A DNA stretch of 38,587 nt from an uncultured Bacilli bacterium (GTDB taxonomy: Bacteria > Bacillota_I > Bacilli_A > RF39 > UBA660), in assembly GCA_947625625.1 (NCBI GenBank), contig CANQPC010000011.1:1-38587 (forward strand), read 5' to 3'. The notes below the pieces were generated by a model. The model worked only from the letters and a program-made list of their open reading frames with translations. It had not been told where the DNA came from and searched no databases. Made by a program: the position numbers and the translations under genes. This document shows positions 22,477-31,392 of the stretch, piece after piece; positions within the stretch are counted from its first letter, which is position 1; each line of letters opens with the position of its first letter.

Positions 22477-24516
22477 CTATTTTTTTAATAATCGTAAAGT
22501 ATTTAATATACAAATAATAGTTACACCTACATCTGCAAAGACGGCTTCCCACATAGTTGATATACCAAATATGGTAAGTATTAAAACTGATACTTTAATA
22601 ATAAAGGCAAAGATAAGATTTTCTTTAATTATTTGACTAGTTCTTTTAGATATAGAGATAGCTTGAGTTATTTTCTCTAAATTATCATTCATGATAACGA
22701 CATCAGAAGCTTCGATAGCGGAGTCAGAGGCTATATTACCCATCGAGATACCGATATCTGAAAGGGTTATAACTGGAGCATCATTGATACCGTCTCCGAC
22801 AAAGGCTACTAGATATTTTTTATCTTTATTTTTAGCAATTATTTTTTCTAAGGAATTATATTTATCTTGAGGTAACATTTCATAACTGACATCATCTATT
22901 CCTACTATTGATGCTATTTCGTGAGCTTTTTCTTTGGAATCACCAGTAAACATACGAACTTTAATATTCATTTTTTTTAAGCTATCGATAGTGGTATGGG
23001 CGCCTTCTTTTATTTCATCTTTTATTTCGAGAGAAGATATGACTTTATTGTTTATGGAAAGATATATTTTTCCATGATTATCTTTTTCTTCGGAATGGCA
23101 AAAAGTAGGTGAACCAATTTTTATTTTTTGATTGTTATAAGTATAGCTTATTCCTTTACCAGAGTGTTCTTTATAGTCTTTGATATCAGAAGTTATCACT
23201 TCTTTTTGATATCTTTTAAGGATTGACTTAGCTATAGGATGATTTGATAATGATTCTCCTTTACTATATAGTTCTAGGATTTCATCTTCACGATATTTTT
23301 CATCATAAATATTGATATTTGATACGTAAAAGTCTCCAGTCGTAATCGTTCCTGTCTTATCAAAGACTATTTCTCTAATATTTCTAATGTTATCGAGATA
23401 ATTACTTCCTTTAATTAATATTCCTTCTTTAGATGCTCTTCCGATACCGGAAAAATATGATAGTGGTACAGAAATAGCAATGGAACATGGGCATGATATA
23501 ACTAAAACGGTTAAGGCTTTGTAGATACTATCTTTATATGTTACGGATGTAAAAAGAGGAAGAAACAAACCAATAAGAACTGATATAATTAATACGCCGA
23601 AAGTATAATATGAGGCATATTGGGAAACAAAGGTCTCGGTTTTGGCTTTTCTTTCGGTTGCTGCTTCAACGAGATTTAATATTTTACTGACAGTAGAATT
23701 TCGATAGGTCGACGTTACTTTTATTTCGATTAATCCTTTTTTGTTTATTGTTCCTGACAAAATATTATCTTGTTCTTTTACTTCCATAAGACGTGACTCA
23801 CCAGTTATACTACTAGTATCTAAAAGGGCTTCTCCTTTTACAACAATGCCATCCAATGGTACTTTTTCGCCAACTTTGACGACAATAATGTCGTTTACTT
23901 CTATACTTTCCGTAGGTACTTTGACTATTTTGTTTCCTTTTTTGAGATTGGAAATTTCTTCTTTGATATTCATTAAATCAGATACTGATTTTCGGCTTTT
24001 ATTTATGGCTTTTTCTTCTAATACTTTGCCTAATTCGTATAAGAAAATAACCATGAGTCCCTCTAATAATTCACTAAGGAAAAAGGCTCCAGTAGCAGAT
24101 ACTATCAAGAGAAAGTTTTCATCAATATTTTTGTGAGATAATTTTTTTAAACTTATGATAAATGTTTTATATATGAGTATAATGTATCCTAAAATTACAA
24201 AGACAAGATTTAATTTATGTGGCAATTTAATTATAATTCCTAATATTCCTAAAATAAAGCCTACTATTAAACGAAGAAAAGGGCTTGTTTTTTCTTTGCT
24301 TTCTTTTTCTTGATGTAAGGTAGCTTCAGGTTCGACTTTAGATATAATTTTTTTTATATAGGCGTAAGGATTGGAAATGTCTGTTTCCACAGTTACTGTT
24401 GATGTAGCAAAACTTACAGATGCCGACTTGATATTTTGATTCTTTTTTAATTCATTTTCTATTTTTTCGGCACAAGTAGAACATTCGAGCCCCTCTATTT
24501 TATAACTATATTGCAT
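22477..24516 (-). CDS. Heavy-metal P1B-type ATPase, Zn/Cd class
   Basis: 679 residues. An N-terminal HMA domain carries the metal pair ECSTC (Cys 12 and 15). The membrane metal site is CPC (342-344); the phosphorylated Asp is 386 in DKTGT, with the actuator TGES (238-241) and SNHPIA of the nucleotide domain. The last helix MWEAVFADVGVTIICILNTL with its DVG motif is typical of ZntA/CadA pumps, which export Zn2+, Cd2+ or Pb2+, rather than CopA (which has other terminal motifs). No ArsR/CmtR-type regulator gene adjoins. It lies 64 bases after the VanY-like gene on the same strand. Confidence 0.92.
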   Translation of the reverse strand: MQYSYKIEGLECSTCAEKIENELKKNQNIKSASVSFATSTVTVETDISNPYAYIKKIISKVEPEATLHQEKESKEKTSPFLRLIVGFILGILGIIIKLPHKLNLVFVILGYIILIYKTFIISLKKLSHKNIDENFLLIVSATGAFFLSELLEGLMVIFLYELGKVLEEKAINKSRKSVSDLMNIKEEISNLKKGNKIVKVPTESIEVNDIIVVKVGEKVPLDGIVVKGEALLDTSSITGESRLMEVKEQDNILSGTINKKGLIEIKVTSTYRNSTVSKILNLVEAATERKAKTETFVSQYASYYTFGVLIISVLIGLFLPLFTSVTYKDSIYKALTVLVISCPCSIAISVPLSYFSGIGRASKEGILIKGSNYLDNIRNIREIVFDKTGTITTGDFYVSNINIYDEKYREDEILELYSKGESLSNHPIAKSILKRYQKEVITSDIKDYKEHSGKGISYTYNNQKIKIGSPTFCHSEEKDNHGKIYLSINNKVISSLEIKDEIKEGAHTTIDSLKKMNIKVRMFTGDSKEKAHEIASIVGIDDVSYEMLPQDKYNSLEKIIAKNKDKKYLVAFVGDGINDAPVITLSDIGISMGNIASDSAIEASDVVIMNDNLEKITQAISISKRTSQIIKENLIFAFIIKVSVLILTIFGISTMWEAVFADVGVTIICILNTLRLLKK

Positions 24517-24569
24517 TTTAATACTTCCTTTCTTTTTTAGTAATTGAATAAACAGTAATATTGTTTGTA

Positions 24570-24600
24570 AAAAGGAAAAGTTAAGATATCTTTTCCTTTT
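24570..24600 (-). terminator. Hairpin at the end of the VanY-like gene
   Basis: AAAAGGAAAAG (24570-24580) and CTTTTCCTTTT (24590-24600) form an 11-bp stem whose loop holds the stop codon at 24581. No long T-run follows, so termination may be partial, letting transcription reach the P-type ATPase gene. Confidence 0.5.
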
Positions 24601-25141
24601 CTTGGTAATATTCTTCTAGCGTCAGATTATTATTATATAAATATTCCGCTAGTGAACCGATATATCTTAAATGCCAAGGTTCATAGCTATATTTTGTTAT
24701 GTCTTCCTTTCCTTCGGGGTATCTTAGAATGAATCCGTATTTATGAGCATTTTCATGAACCCATTGGGTTTCTTCAAAATCTTCTATTTCATTTTCGATA
24801 TAACACTTTTCATCTCGATAGATACAAAAGTCAAGGGCTAAAGCTGTTTGGTGTTCGGATTTTCCCGGCTCAGCAATTCTCGTTATAGCATAGCTAAACC
24901 CTTTCTCGGCCGCTAATCTATTATATATTTTTTCTTGATAATCATAATCACGATAGCCACTTTCGATATCAATATAGTACCCTTTTTTTAAGGCTTCTTC
25001 TTTTAGCATATCGAAAGATTCTTTTACTTTAGTATTTAGCTTGATACCTTCTTTATACTTACTTCCTACATCAATTAAGTCATTAGGTATATGTGCTCTA
25101 GGTAGGGGATTATTTTTATTTACTAAAATGTGATAATCCAT
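24581..25141 (-). CDS. VanY-like D,D-carboxypeptidase (M15B family)
   Basis: 186 residues. Zinc ligands and catalytic residues fit M15B: SGYRDYDYQ (61-69), SEHQTALALD (H97, D104) and EPWHLR (E154, H157). These enzymes remove the terminal D-Ala from peptidoglycan precursors or stem peptides. There is no signal peptide or membrane anchor, unlike VanY and DacY, so the protein looks cytoplasmic, more like VanXY-type enzymes, or it leaves the cell another way. The start at 25141 follows GGAGG; the 25153 codon lacks a site. It lies 67 bases after pcrA and may be co-transcribed. Confidence 0.88.
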   Translation of the reverse strand: MDYHILVNKNNPLPRAHIPNDLIDVGSKYKEGIKLNTKVKESFDMLKEEALKKGYYIDIESGYRDYDYQEKIYNRLAAEKGFSYAITRIAEPGKSEHQTALALDFCIYRDEKCYIENEIEDFEETQWVHENAHKYGFILRYPEGKEDITKYSYEPWHLRYIGSLAEYLYNNNLTLEEYYQEKEKIS

Positions 25142-25208
25142 ATTTACCTCCACTATAATATATTCAGTGGAAAGAAAAGTGATACTACTTTAAGCTTGCT
25201 TATATTAG

Positions 25209-27308
25209 TTATAACTTAGTTATATTTGGATGCCCCTTCATAAGTTTTTTGATGCCTATAGGATGAGGAAAGGCTACAGTTATTATTGATTTATCAACAC
25301 TTATAATTATTCCTTCGCCAAACTCAGTATGGCTTATTCTTTCACCAACACTGTATTCAGCATTTTTATCGATAACTTTTTTTATTTTAGGTACAATCTT
25401 GTTGAATAATTTGTTTTCTTCAATATCTAAATATTCTCGATCAATTTCATTTATGAATCTACTTGGTTTATTAGAACTGGTGTTTCCAAAGAGCATACGC
25501 ATCTTAGCTGAAAGTAGATATAATTTTTTCTTAGCTCTAGTAATTGCTACATAACAAAGCCTTCTCTCTTCTTCGATAGCAGATAGGCTTCCATCATTTA
25601 TAGCATTATAATGAGGAAAAATACCCTCTTCCATACCGACAATAAAGACATAATCAAATTCTAATCCTTTGACAGAGTGTACTGTCATTAAGCTAACTCT
25701 ACCGGAACTGTCTTGATGTTCACTCATATCGCTGACAAGAGAAATTTCTTCGAGAAAATCTCCTAAAGTGGCAGATCCATATTCTTCTTCATAATTTTTA
25801 GTAATTGATTTAAATTCGTTTAAATTTTCTAATCTTATTTCATCTTCAAGAAGCTTAGAAGTAGACAACTCCTTTTTGATACCGCTTTTTTCTAATATGG
25901 CATCAACTAACTCGGTAATTGTTAGAGTTTCACTTAAAGAAGTTAAATTTTCGATCATTTTTTTGAATTCTAATTCTTTTCCTGAAGTGATAGCTTCATA
26001 GATAGAAGTACCATTTTCATAGGCTCTATTAGTTAAATTTTCGATAGTTTTTTCGCCAATGCCCCTCTTTGGAACATTGATTATTCTAAGAAGGCTGATA
26101 TCATCTTTTTGATTATTAATTAATCTTAGATAACATAATAAATCTTTTATTTCTTTTCGATTATAAAAATAAAAGCTTCCAACAACACGATATTTAATAT
26201 TATTTTTTAGCATTTCTTCTTCGATAGCACGCGATTGAGCATTAGTTCGATAAAGAATAGCAATATCTTCCTCATTTACACCGCTACTAACTAATTTTTT
26301 TATTTCTTCCGCTACAAAGTTTCCTTCTTCTTTTTCATTTCCTACTATTCGATAAACTATTTTATCGCCAGTTGGGTTATTACTCCATAGTTTTTTATCT
26401 TTACGTTCGGTATTGTTTCGAATAACGCAATTAGCGGCATTTAAGATAGTCTTAGTCGAACGATAGTTTTCTTCAAGCATAATGGTTTTGGCTTCGGGAT
26501 AATCTTTCTCAAAATTGAGAATATTCTTATAATTGGCTCCTCGAAAGGCATATATTGACTGGTCGTTATCACCAACAACAAAAAGATTTCGATATTTAGA
26601 GGCAAGAAGCTTACTAAAAGTGTATTGGGCTTCATTGGTGTCTTGATATTCATCAATTAAAATGTATTTGTACAAATCTTGATACTTTTCTAGAATGTTA
26701 GGGTAATTTTTAAATAGTTTGATGGGTAATACTAATAGGTCATCAAAATCGACGGAATTACCTCTTTTTAATTTATCTTGATATTCTCGGTATACTTCGA
26801 CAATTTTGGAATCAAATTCTACTTTGGAAAATGATTCAATTCCCATCATAGCATTTTTAGCGGAACTTATTTTATTTTTGATTTCTCTTGGATTATAGTA
26901 GTCTTTAGACATATTAAAATCTTTCATAATTTTTTTTATAATCGTCAATACATCATCACTATCAATAATGGAGAAATTTCTATCGTAACCTAATAGGTCA
27001 TAATTTTCTTTTAATATTTTTAAACCTAAAGAGTGAAAAGTAGAAATTTGAATGCTATAGGCAGATGAACCTATTAATTTTATTACTCTATCTTTCATTT
27101 CTTTGGCAGCTTTATTTGTAAATGTTATTGCTAAAATATTTAAAGGGGATACGCCTTTTTCAATAATATTGGCAATGCGATTTGTCAATACTTTGGTCTT
27201 CCCTGAACCAGCTCCCGCTAGGACGAGCATAGGGCCATCAATATGAGCTACAGCTTTAGCTTGCTCAGGATTTAATTCTTGTGTATGCATTTTGTCAACT
27301 TCTTTCAT
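25209..27308 (-). CDS. pcrA: ATP-dependent DNA helicase PcrA
   Basis: 699 residues, a UvrD/Rep superfamily 1 helicase used in repair and in removing RecA or stalled RNA polymerase. Motifs: GAGSGKT (32-38), ITFTNKAAKEMK (Ia), IDEYQDTN (II), GDNDQSIYAFRGA (III), YRSTKTI, LMTVHSVKGLEFDYV (V) and VAITRAKKKLYLL (VI). The C-terminus (about 650-699) has the Tudor-like GERISHTEFGEG segment that binds RNA polymerase. The start at 27308 lacks a clear ribosome site; an ATG at 27290 with a weak GAAG is an alternative. Confidence 0.96.
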   Translation of the reverse strand: MKEVDKMHTQELNPEQAKAVAHIDGPMLVLAGAGSGKTKVLTNRIANIIEKGVSPLNILAITFTNKAAKEMKDRVIKLIGSSAYSIQISTFHSLGLKILKENYDLLGYDRNFSIIDSDDVLTIIKKIMKDFNMSKDYYNPREIKNKISSAKNAMMGIESFSKVEFDSKIVEVYREYQDKLKRGNSVDFDDLLVLPIKLFKNYPNILEKYQDLYKYILIDEYQDTNEAQYTFSKLLASKYRNLFVVGDNDQSIYAFRGANYKNILNFEKDYPEAKTIMLEENYRSTKTILNAANCVIRNNTERKDKKLWSNNPTGDKIVYRIVGNEKEEGNFVAEEIKKLVSSGVNEEDIAILYRTNAQSRAIEEEMLKNNIKYRVVGSFYFYNRKEIKDLLCYLRLINNQKDDISLLRIINVPKRGIGEKTIENLTNRAYENGTSIYEAITSGKELEFKKMIENLTSLSETLTITELVDAILEKSGIKKELSTSKLLEDEIRLENLNEFKSITKNYEEEYGSATLGDFLEEISLVSDMSEHQDSSGRVSLMTVHSVKGLEFDYVFIVGMEEGIFPHYNAINDGSLSAIEEERRLCYVAITRAKKKLYLLSAKMRMLFGNTSSNKPSRFINEIDREYLDIEENKLFNKIVPKIKKVIDKNAEYSVGERISHTEFGEGIIISVDKSIITVAFPHPIGIKKLMKGHPNITKL

Positions 27309-27341
27309 TTGGTAGTATAGAAAATATTCTTTTCATAATAA

Positions 27342-27370
27342 ATTATACCATGTATAGTTAGCATTGACAA
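27342..27370 (-). promoter_or_regulatory. Sigma-A-type promoter of pcrA
   Basis: Minus-strand TTGTCA (27365-27370), 17 bases, TATAAT (27342-27347) with TG before the -10; the pcrA start codon is 33 bases downstream. Confidence 0.8.
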
Positions 27371-27390
27371 TTTAATAATTTAATTTTTGT

Positions 27391-27421
27391 AAAAAAAAGA
27401 AGAAAGTTTTGGTCTTTCTTC
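27391..27421 (-). terminator. Terminator of the holin/pseudo-amidase transcript
   Basis: GAAGAAAG (27399-27406) and CTTTCTTC (27414-27421) form a stem followed on the minus strand by eight T residues. It lies almost 200 bases beyond the pseudo-amidase stop. Confidence 0.8.
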
Positions 27422-27615
27422 ACAAAAGATTTGACTGGAGATTTTATTACTTTATTTACTTGGTTTAGAAGCTAGTTAAATTTTTAGATATTTTTTTCTT
27501 GTCTCTTTAATGATTATATTATTTGTTTCCTTAATTATATTTATTCTTTTTATATGAAACGTTTTCTATTATATTTGCTCTTTTGGCGGTTGTATCTTTC
27601 AATAATTCTATCTAA

Positions 27616-28293
27616 TTAATTTTCTTTTAATATAGTTGGTTTTTCAGTAGTAAACTTATATAGTTCGTCGGTCCAAGCTATATCATAATAGGTCTTTTCT
27701 TTGCCAAGAGCCATATATAATTTCTTGTTATAGTAATACTTTTTTACTACTGATTTACTGTTTTTCTTGAGTAGAGATAGATTGGTATCACAATCCGCTG
27801 CTTCTTTTAAATATAAATCTTCTTTATTATAGACTGTATCTCCTATTAAAAATGGACGCTCTTTAGATGATGATATTTTTTTATTTATTTTGGCGATAAA
27901 ACTATTCCATTCTGAATTAGTAATAAAGTAAGATTTATATTGATCTTTATGTTCTTGATATTTTACCACTTTATCGATAGTCAAATTATATCTATTTAAA
28001 ATGTCCGCGATTAAGGTGGCAGCGTTTTCTTCGGCCTTATTCTTTCTTTGGAAATTTTTTTTATATGAATATATTTTTATGGTAATGTTTTGGGAATTGT
28101 CTTCTTTGATATACTTAATAATTTTGCTATCATCAATAATATAGTTAAAATATATAGTATCTATCTCATTTGTTATTTTTTCATTAGTAATATTGTCTTT
28201 ATTGAGATAATAAACTGTTATTGTCGTTGGAAAATATGAAGAATTTAAGTCATATGTAAGTAATAAATCATGGTTCTTTAATATTTTAGCCAC
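27616..28293 (-). CDS. Amidase_2-fold protein without zinc ligands, with C-terminal SH3-like tail
   Basis: 225 residues. Residues 20-140 follow the T7-lysozyme/XlyA-type amidase pattern: TTITVYYLN, IYFNYIIDDSKIIKYI, KAEENAATLIADILNRYNL, then IDKVVKYQEHKDQYKS and SEWNSFIAKI. The three zinc ligands (His, His, Cys) appear replaced by Y28, Y112 and K120, so amidase activity is unlikely. The tail (146-225, with FLIGDTVYNKEDLYL) resembles a cell-wall-binding SH3-like module. I chose the GTG at 28293, preceded by AAGAAGG and overlapping the holin stop by eight bases; the ATG at 28323 has no site. It looks like a phage lysis pair that was kept after its enzyme died. Confidence 0.7.
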   Translation of the reverse strand: MAKILKNHDLLLTYDLNSSYFPTTITVYYLNKDNITNEKITNEIDTIYFNYIIDDSKIIKYIKEDNSQNITIKIYSYKKNFQRKNKAEENAATLIADILNRYNLTIDKVVKYQEHKDQYKSYFITNSEWNSFIAKINKKISSSKERPFLIGDTVYNKEDLYLKEAADCDTNLSLLKKNSKSVVKKYYYNKKLYMALGKEKTYYDIAWTDELYKFTTEKPTILKEN

Positions 28294-28561
28294 TTTTGCC
28301 TTCTTCGATAAGTTTTTCGACATTATGAATTAGATTATAGCCAGTTTCGGCAAAGACTCCGCTCATTGTTATAGCAAGATTAAAGTCTTTGGTAATGACA
28401 AAGTATACTAATGATGCACATAATCCAATAACAATATTTTGAATAATAATTAAATTGTTATTAATATATATGCTTTTCTTAGATAATGCTCCTAAAATCC
28501 AAGTTACAATCATTGTTATTAATGTTATGATAAGCTCGGCATTTTCAGTTATAATTTTCAA
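28286..28561 (-). CDS. Phage-type holin
   Basis: 91 residues with two or three membrane spans (about 8-28, 36-58, 60-75), the pattern IITLITMIVTWILGALSKK and a charged C-terminus KLIEEGKSG. This matches small phage holins of Firmicutes, which permeabilise the membrane or let the endolysin out. It starts with TTG after AAGGTG. It overlaps the pseudo-amidase gene, the order usual in phage lysis cassettes, but no other phage genes surround it. Confidence 0.7.
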   Translation of the reverse strand: MKIITENAELIITLITMIVTWILGALSKKSIYINNNLIIIQNIVIGLCASLVYFVITKDFNLAITMSGVFAETGYNLIHNVEKLIEEGKSG

Positions 28562-28589
28562 TTTTTCACCTTCTTTTTATAACTACTAT

Positions 28590-28618
28590 ATTTTATGAGA
28601 AGGTAATTTTTATTGTAA
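28590..28618 (-). promoter_or_regulatory. Promoter of the holin gene
   Basis: Minus-strand TTACAA (28613-28618), 17 bases, TAAAAT (28590-28595), about 29 bases before the TTG start. Confidence 0.45.
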
Positions 28619-28635
28619 TAATGATAGTCTAGGAG

Positions 28636-28676
28636 ACAAAAAAAAGATTGCTATTTTTTTTCAGTAGCAATCTTTT
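28636..28676 (-). terminator. Terminator after the surface-protein gene
   Basis: AAAAGATTGCTA (28642-28653) and TAGCAATCTTTT (28665-28676) form a 12-bp stem followed by a T-run on the minus strand. Confidence 0.85.
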
Positions 28677-28693
28677 ATTATCTAAATAATATT

Positions 28694-29920
28694 TTATACG
28701 GTTTTTGATTTCTTTAATTTATAGAAATAGTATCCAGAGTAACCGAGAGATCCTAATCCTACTAACCATGCAATAACTATTAAGAAACTACCTGTACCAG
28801 GATTTTTAGGAGCTTTACAAGTGTAGATTACTTCTTCTTTGAAGTCTTTTCCTTCGATTTTTATTTTTACTGTCTCTTGATCTGGAGTGCATCCTTCGAT
28901 TTTAGGAGAATCAACATCGTGAGTATAACCATCTTCTAGTTCTTCACGATGGTCGGGGTCGGGATCTCCACCAGGACATTCCATTTCTTCCCCATTTTCA
29001 TCGACACATTTATATGTTATATCAGAATTATAATCGGGTTCTGGTTCGTTAGGGACATCTTCACATATATCATATTCTATATAATATAATGCTGGAGATA
29101 ATACAGAATCTACTGGCTCATCAGTTTTGTTAGATCCTGTCCATTGATATTTGAAAGGTGTTATATTACTATTTTTCATAGCTTCACCAGTATATGTTCT
29201 ATGAACTACAGGTTTTATGTACCTTATATCACTTATAAAGGGATCATCAATTGTTGGTGTTTTGCCAGGAAAGAACGATCCGCTTACTAGTTTATCAGTA
29301 GAAACATTTTGATAATCTTCACCATTTCCTGCTACTTCTTCCCAATTTACAGAGTCATCGTCATTAGAGGTATACCATTTTCCATGTAATATATAATTAA
29401 TGACAGTTCCATCTTCAGCTGTCTCAGTAGCTATTTTGTATGTGAAGCTATTACTATCTGGTCCTTTTGTGGCAGCGCTTACAAATTCGTTTTTAACTGA
29501 ATCAAGTCTTTCAAAGCTTTGGCTAGCCGCTTTTTTCCAATTTGTATAAAACTCTTCTAAAGTCCAGGTGCCATTAGTAGAGCAATTATCACCCTCAACT
29601 AGCTCTCCCTTTTTTAAGCAAACTAAACCACTTTTTTTTATTTCTTCTTTAGTTACTTTATTAATGTTTGGAAAATAAGAACCACCTTTGGTTGACATTG
29701 TTCCAGTACAAGAACCCAAACTACTAGGATCTCCAGGGCATAAGGTCTTATTATTTAATAATGTACTAACCTTGTTTATTTGATTGAAGAAAAAATAATC
29801 TTTATGATGTATACAGTTTTTAGTTGTATTACTATCTTCGGCTTTAGCAATTCCAAGACTACTAATTCCTATTAGAGTAATAACTGATACCATACCAATT
29901 TTTAATAATTTATTTTTCAC
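28694..29920 (-). CDS. Secreted protein with NPGTG sorting signal
   Basis: 408 residues. Residues 1-27 are a signal peptide (KIGMVSVITLIGISSLGIAKA, in two stretches). The end reads KNPGTGSFLIVIAWLVGLGS, then a second hydrophobic stretch and KLKKSKTV: a five-residue motif, a membrane span and a basic tail, the layout of sortase substrates, with NPGTG in place of LPXTG. The ectodomain carries several Cys (for example CIHHKDYFFF, CPGDPSSLGSCTG, CEDVPNEPEPDYN and a CVDENGEEMECPGGDP repeat-like segment), unusual for Gram-positive exported proteins. It starts with GTG after GGAGG. The binding target is unknown, and no sortase gene is in the window. Confidence 0.78.
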   Translation of the reverse strand: MKNKLLKIGMVSVITLIGISSLGIAKAEDSNTTKNCIHHKDYFFFNQINKVSTLLNNKTLCPGDPSSLGSCTGTMSTKGGSYFPNINKVTKEEIKKSGLVCLKKGELVEGDNCSTNGTWTLEEFYTNWKKAASQSFERLDSVKNEFVSAATKGPDSNSFTYKIATETAEDGTVINYILHGKWYTSNDDDSVNWEEVAGNGEDYQNVSTDKLVSGSFFPGKTPTIDDPFISDIRYIKPVVHRTYTGEAMKNSNITPFKYQWTGSNKTDEPVDSVLSPALYYIEYDICEDVPNEPEPDYNSDITYKCVDENGEEMECPGGDPDPDHREELEDGYTHDVDSPKIEGCTPDQETVKIKIEGKDFKEEVIYTCKAPKNPGTGSFLIVIAWLVGLGSLGYSGYYFYKLKKSKTV

Positions 29921-29949
29921 TTATTATCCTCCTATCCTATGATGATTTA

Positions 29950-29978
29950 ATTATACAACAATTTTATTGGTAATGCAA
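29950..29978 (-). promoter_or_regulatory. Promoter of the NPGTG surface-protein gene
   Basis: Minus-strand TTGCAT (29973-29978), 17 bases, TATAAT (29950-29955) preceded by TTG; the GTG start is 30 bases downstream. Confidence 0.75.
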
Positions 29979-30024
29979 GGGAAAAACAAAAAATTATAAT
30001 TTTCTTGGCAATAGAATATATATT

Positions 30025-31035
30025 TTATTTATATAGTGTATCTGTTGCTACAGCAGTTAAAGTAAGATCAGATGTTATTCCTTTTTGGTAAGCATAATAA
30101 GCTGCCGCTCCAATCATAGCAGCATTATCAGTACAATAGCTAATTCTTGGGAACGATACTTCAATATTTTCTTTTTGGCATTCTTCTGTTAATTTTTCTC
30201 GGAGGCCTTTATTAGCGGAAACTCCGCCTGCTACAATTAGATTATGTACGTTCTTTTCCTTTAGTGCGGAGATAGTCTTTTTTACTAATACTGTCACTAC
30301 TCTATTTTGAAATGTGGTACATAAGTTTTCAATATTTACTTGGTTTCCTCTTTGATTTTCGTTATGAACTAAATTTATTACAGCGGATTTGATACCACTA
30401 AAACTGAAATTATAGCTTTTGTCATTTAATGGAATTGGTAAATCATAAGTATCTTTACCTAAATGAGCTAATTTATCTACTTTTGGTCCTCCTGGGTACT
30501 CTAAGCCAATTATTTTAGCTACTTTGTCATAACATTCGCCAATGGCGTCATCTAAAGTTCCACCAATTTTTTCAAATGAATAGTCTTCTTTCATATATAT
30601 TAATTCTGTATGCCCTCCACTTACTACTAAGGCTATTAAAGGGAAGGTGAGTCTATGTTCGAGATTATTAGCATATATGTGACCTGCTATATGGTGAACT
30701 GGAATAAGTGGCTTTCCAGTTACTAATGATATTGTCTTAGCTGCTTCGACACCTATCATAAGGCTTCCTATTAATCCAGGACCATATGTTACTCCAATAG
30801 CGGTAATATCTTCTATTTGCATTTTAGATTTCGTAAGTAGTTCTTCTAAAACGATCGTTATATTTTCTATATGGTTTCTACTAGCTATTTCTGGCACTAC
30901 TCCACCATAATTTTTATGAATGTCGATTTGGCTTAAGACAACAGTAGCAATTTCCCAAGTACCATTTTTGATAATACTCATACTAGTTTCATCACAGCTT
31001 GTCTCTATTCCTAATATATAAATATCTTTTTTCAT
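30025..31035 (-). CDS. tsaD: tRNA N6-threonylcarbamoyladenosine synthase subunit TsaD
   Basis: 336 residues of the ASKHA/Kae1 family. Metal site [10 protein letters not shown], phosphate loops IETSCDETS and VSGGHTEL, and [13 protein letters not shown] near the end. TsaD transfers threonylcarbamoyl to A37 of ANN-decoding tRNAs, working with TsaB and TsaE, whose genes precede it in the same operon. It starts three bases after the rimI stop, with AGGTGATG as ribosome site. Confidence 0.97.
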   Translation of the reverse strand: MKKDIYILGIETSCDETSMSIIKNGTWEIATVVLSQIDIHKNYGGVVPEIASRNHIENITIVLEELLTKSKMQIEDITAIGVTYGPGLIGSLMIGVEAAKTISLVTGKPLIPVHHIAGHIYANNLEHRLTFPLIALVVSGGHTELIYMKEDYSFEKIGGTLDDAIGECYDKVAKIIGLEYPGGPKVDKLAHLGKDTYDLPIPLNDKSYNFSFSGIKSAVINLVHNENQRGNQVNIENLCTTFQNRVVTVLVKKTISALKEKNVHNLIVAGGVSANKGLREKLTEECQKENIEVSFPRISYCTDNAAMIGAAAYYAYQKGITSDLTLTAVATDTLYK

Positions 31036-31038
31036 TTA

Positions 31039-31392
31039 CTACATCACCTGTTTTTCCATTAATATGGCATCTTCATCCCCATAATAAAATTTTCTTAAGG
31101 CTACTTCATGAAAACCATATTTTTTGTACAAATTGCGAGCTATTTCATTACTTATTCGGACTTCAAGAGTTATATTTTCAACGTGATTTTCAATAGCTAT
31201 AGAAATTAAATAACTCATAAGTTTATTTCCAATTCCTTTTTTTCTATTTTCTTCGGTAACAAAGAAATCATCTATTTCGATGCGGTCATAAATAAGACTG
31301 TATTTGAGATAACCTATCACTTCGTTTTTGTCAACATATTCAATGACTCTAAGGAAAGGGCTCAAGTCATTATTTCTTGTTTCTCTTAGCAC
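31039..31392 (-). CDS. rimI: GNAT acetyltransferase, RimI-type
   Basis: 117 residues, short for RimI (usually about 150) because the N-terminal strand and helix are abbreviated. The acetyl-CoA motif is RKKGIGNKLM, followed by ITLEVRISNEIARNLYKKYG, typical of N-alpha-acetyltransferases of ribosomal protein S18. The start is GTG after GGAGG, overlapping tsaB. The place between tsaB and tsaD is conserved in Firmicutes; the true substrate is inferred from that. Confidence 0.85.
   Translation of the reverse strand: MLRETRNNDLSPFLRVIEYVDKNEVIGYLKYSLIYDRIEIDDFFVTEENRKKGIGNKLMSYLISIAIENHVENITLEVRISNEIARNLYKKYGFHEVALRKFYYGDEDAILMEKQVM

Larger units (their letters stand above)
27309..27615. other. Gene-free stretch with promoter, terminator and possible coding relic
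   Basis: About 300 bases between pcrA and the pseudo-amidase gene. It holds the pcrA promoter (27342-27370), the terminator 27391-27421, and some 180 bases of minus-strand purine-rich sequence downstream of the pseudo-amidase stop. Two short frames there (KDTTAKRANIIENVSYKKNK, then IKETNNIIIKETRKKYLKI) look peptide-like but are broken by stops and a frame change, and could equally be 3' untranslated RNA. Confidence 0.4.

Noticed and set aside
26441-26656. A minus-strand frame inside pcrA in another reading phase
   Set aside because: It overlaps conserved PcrA motifs and has no ribosome site.
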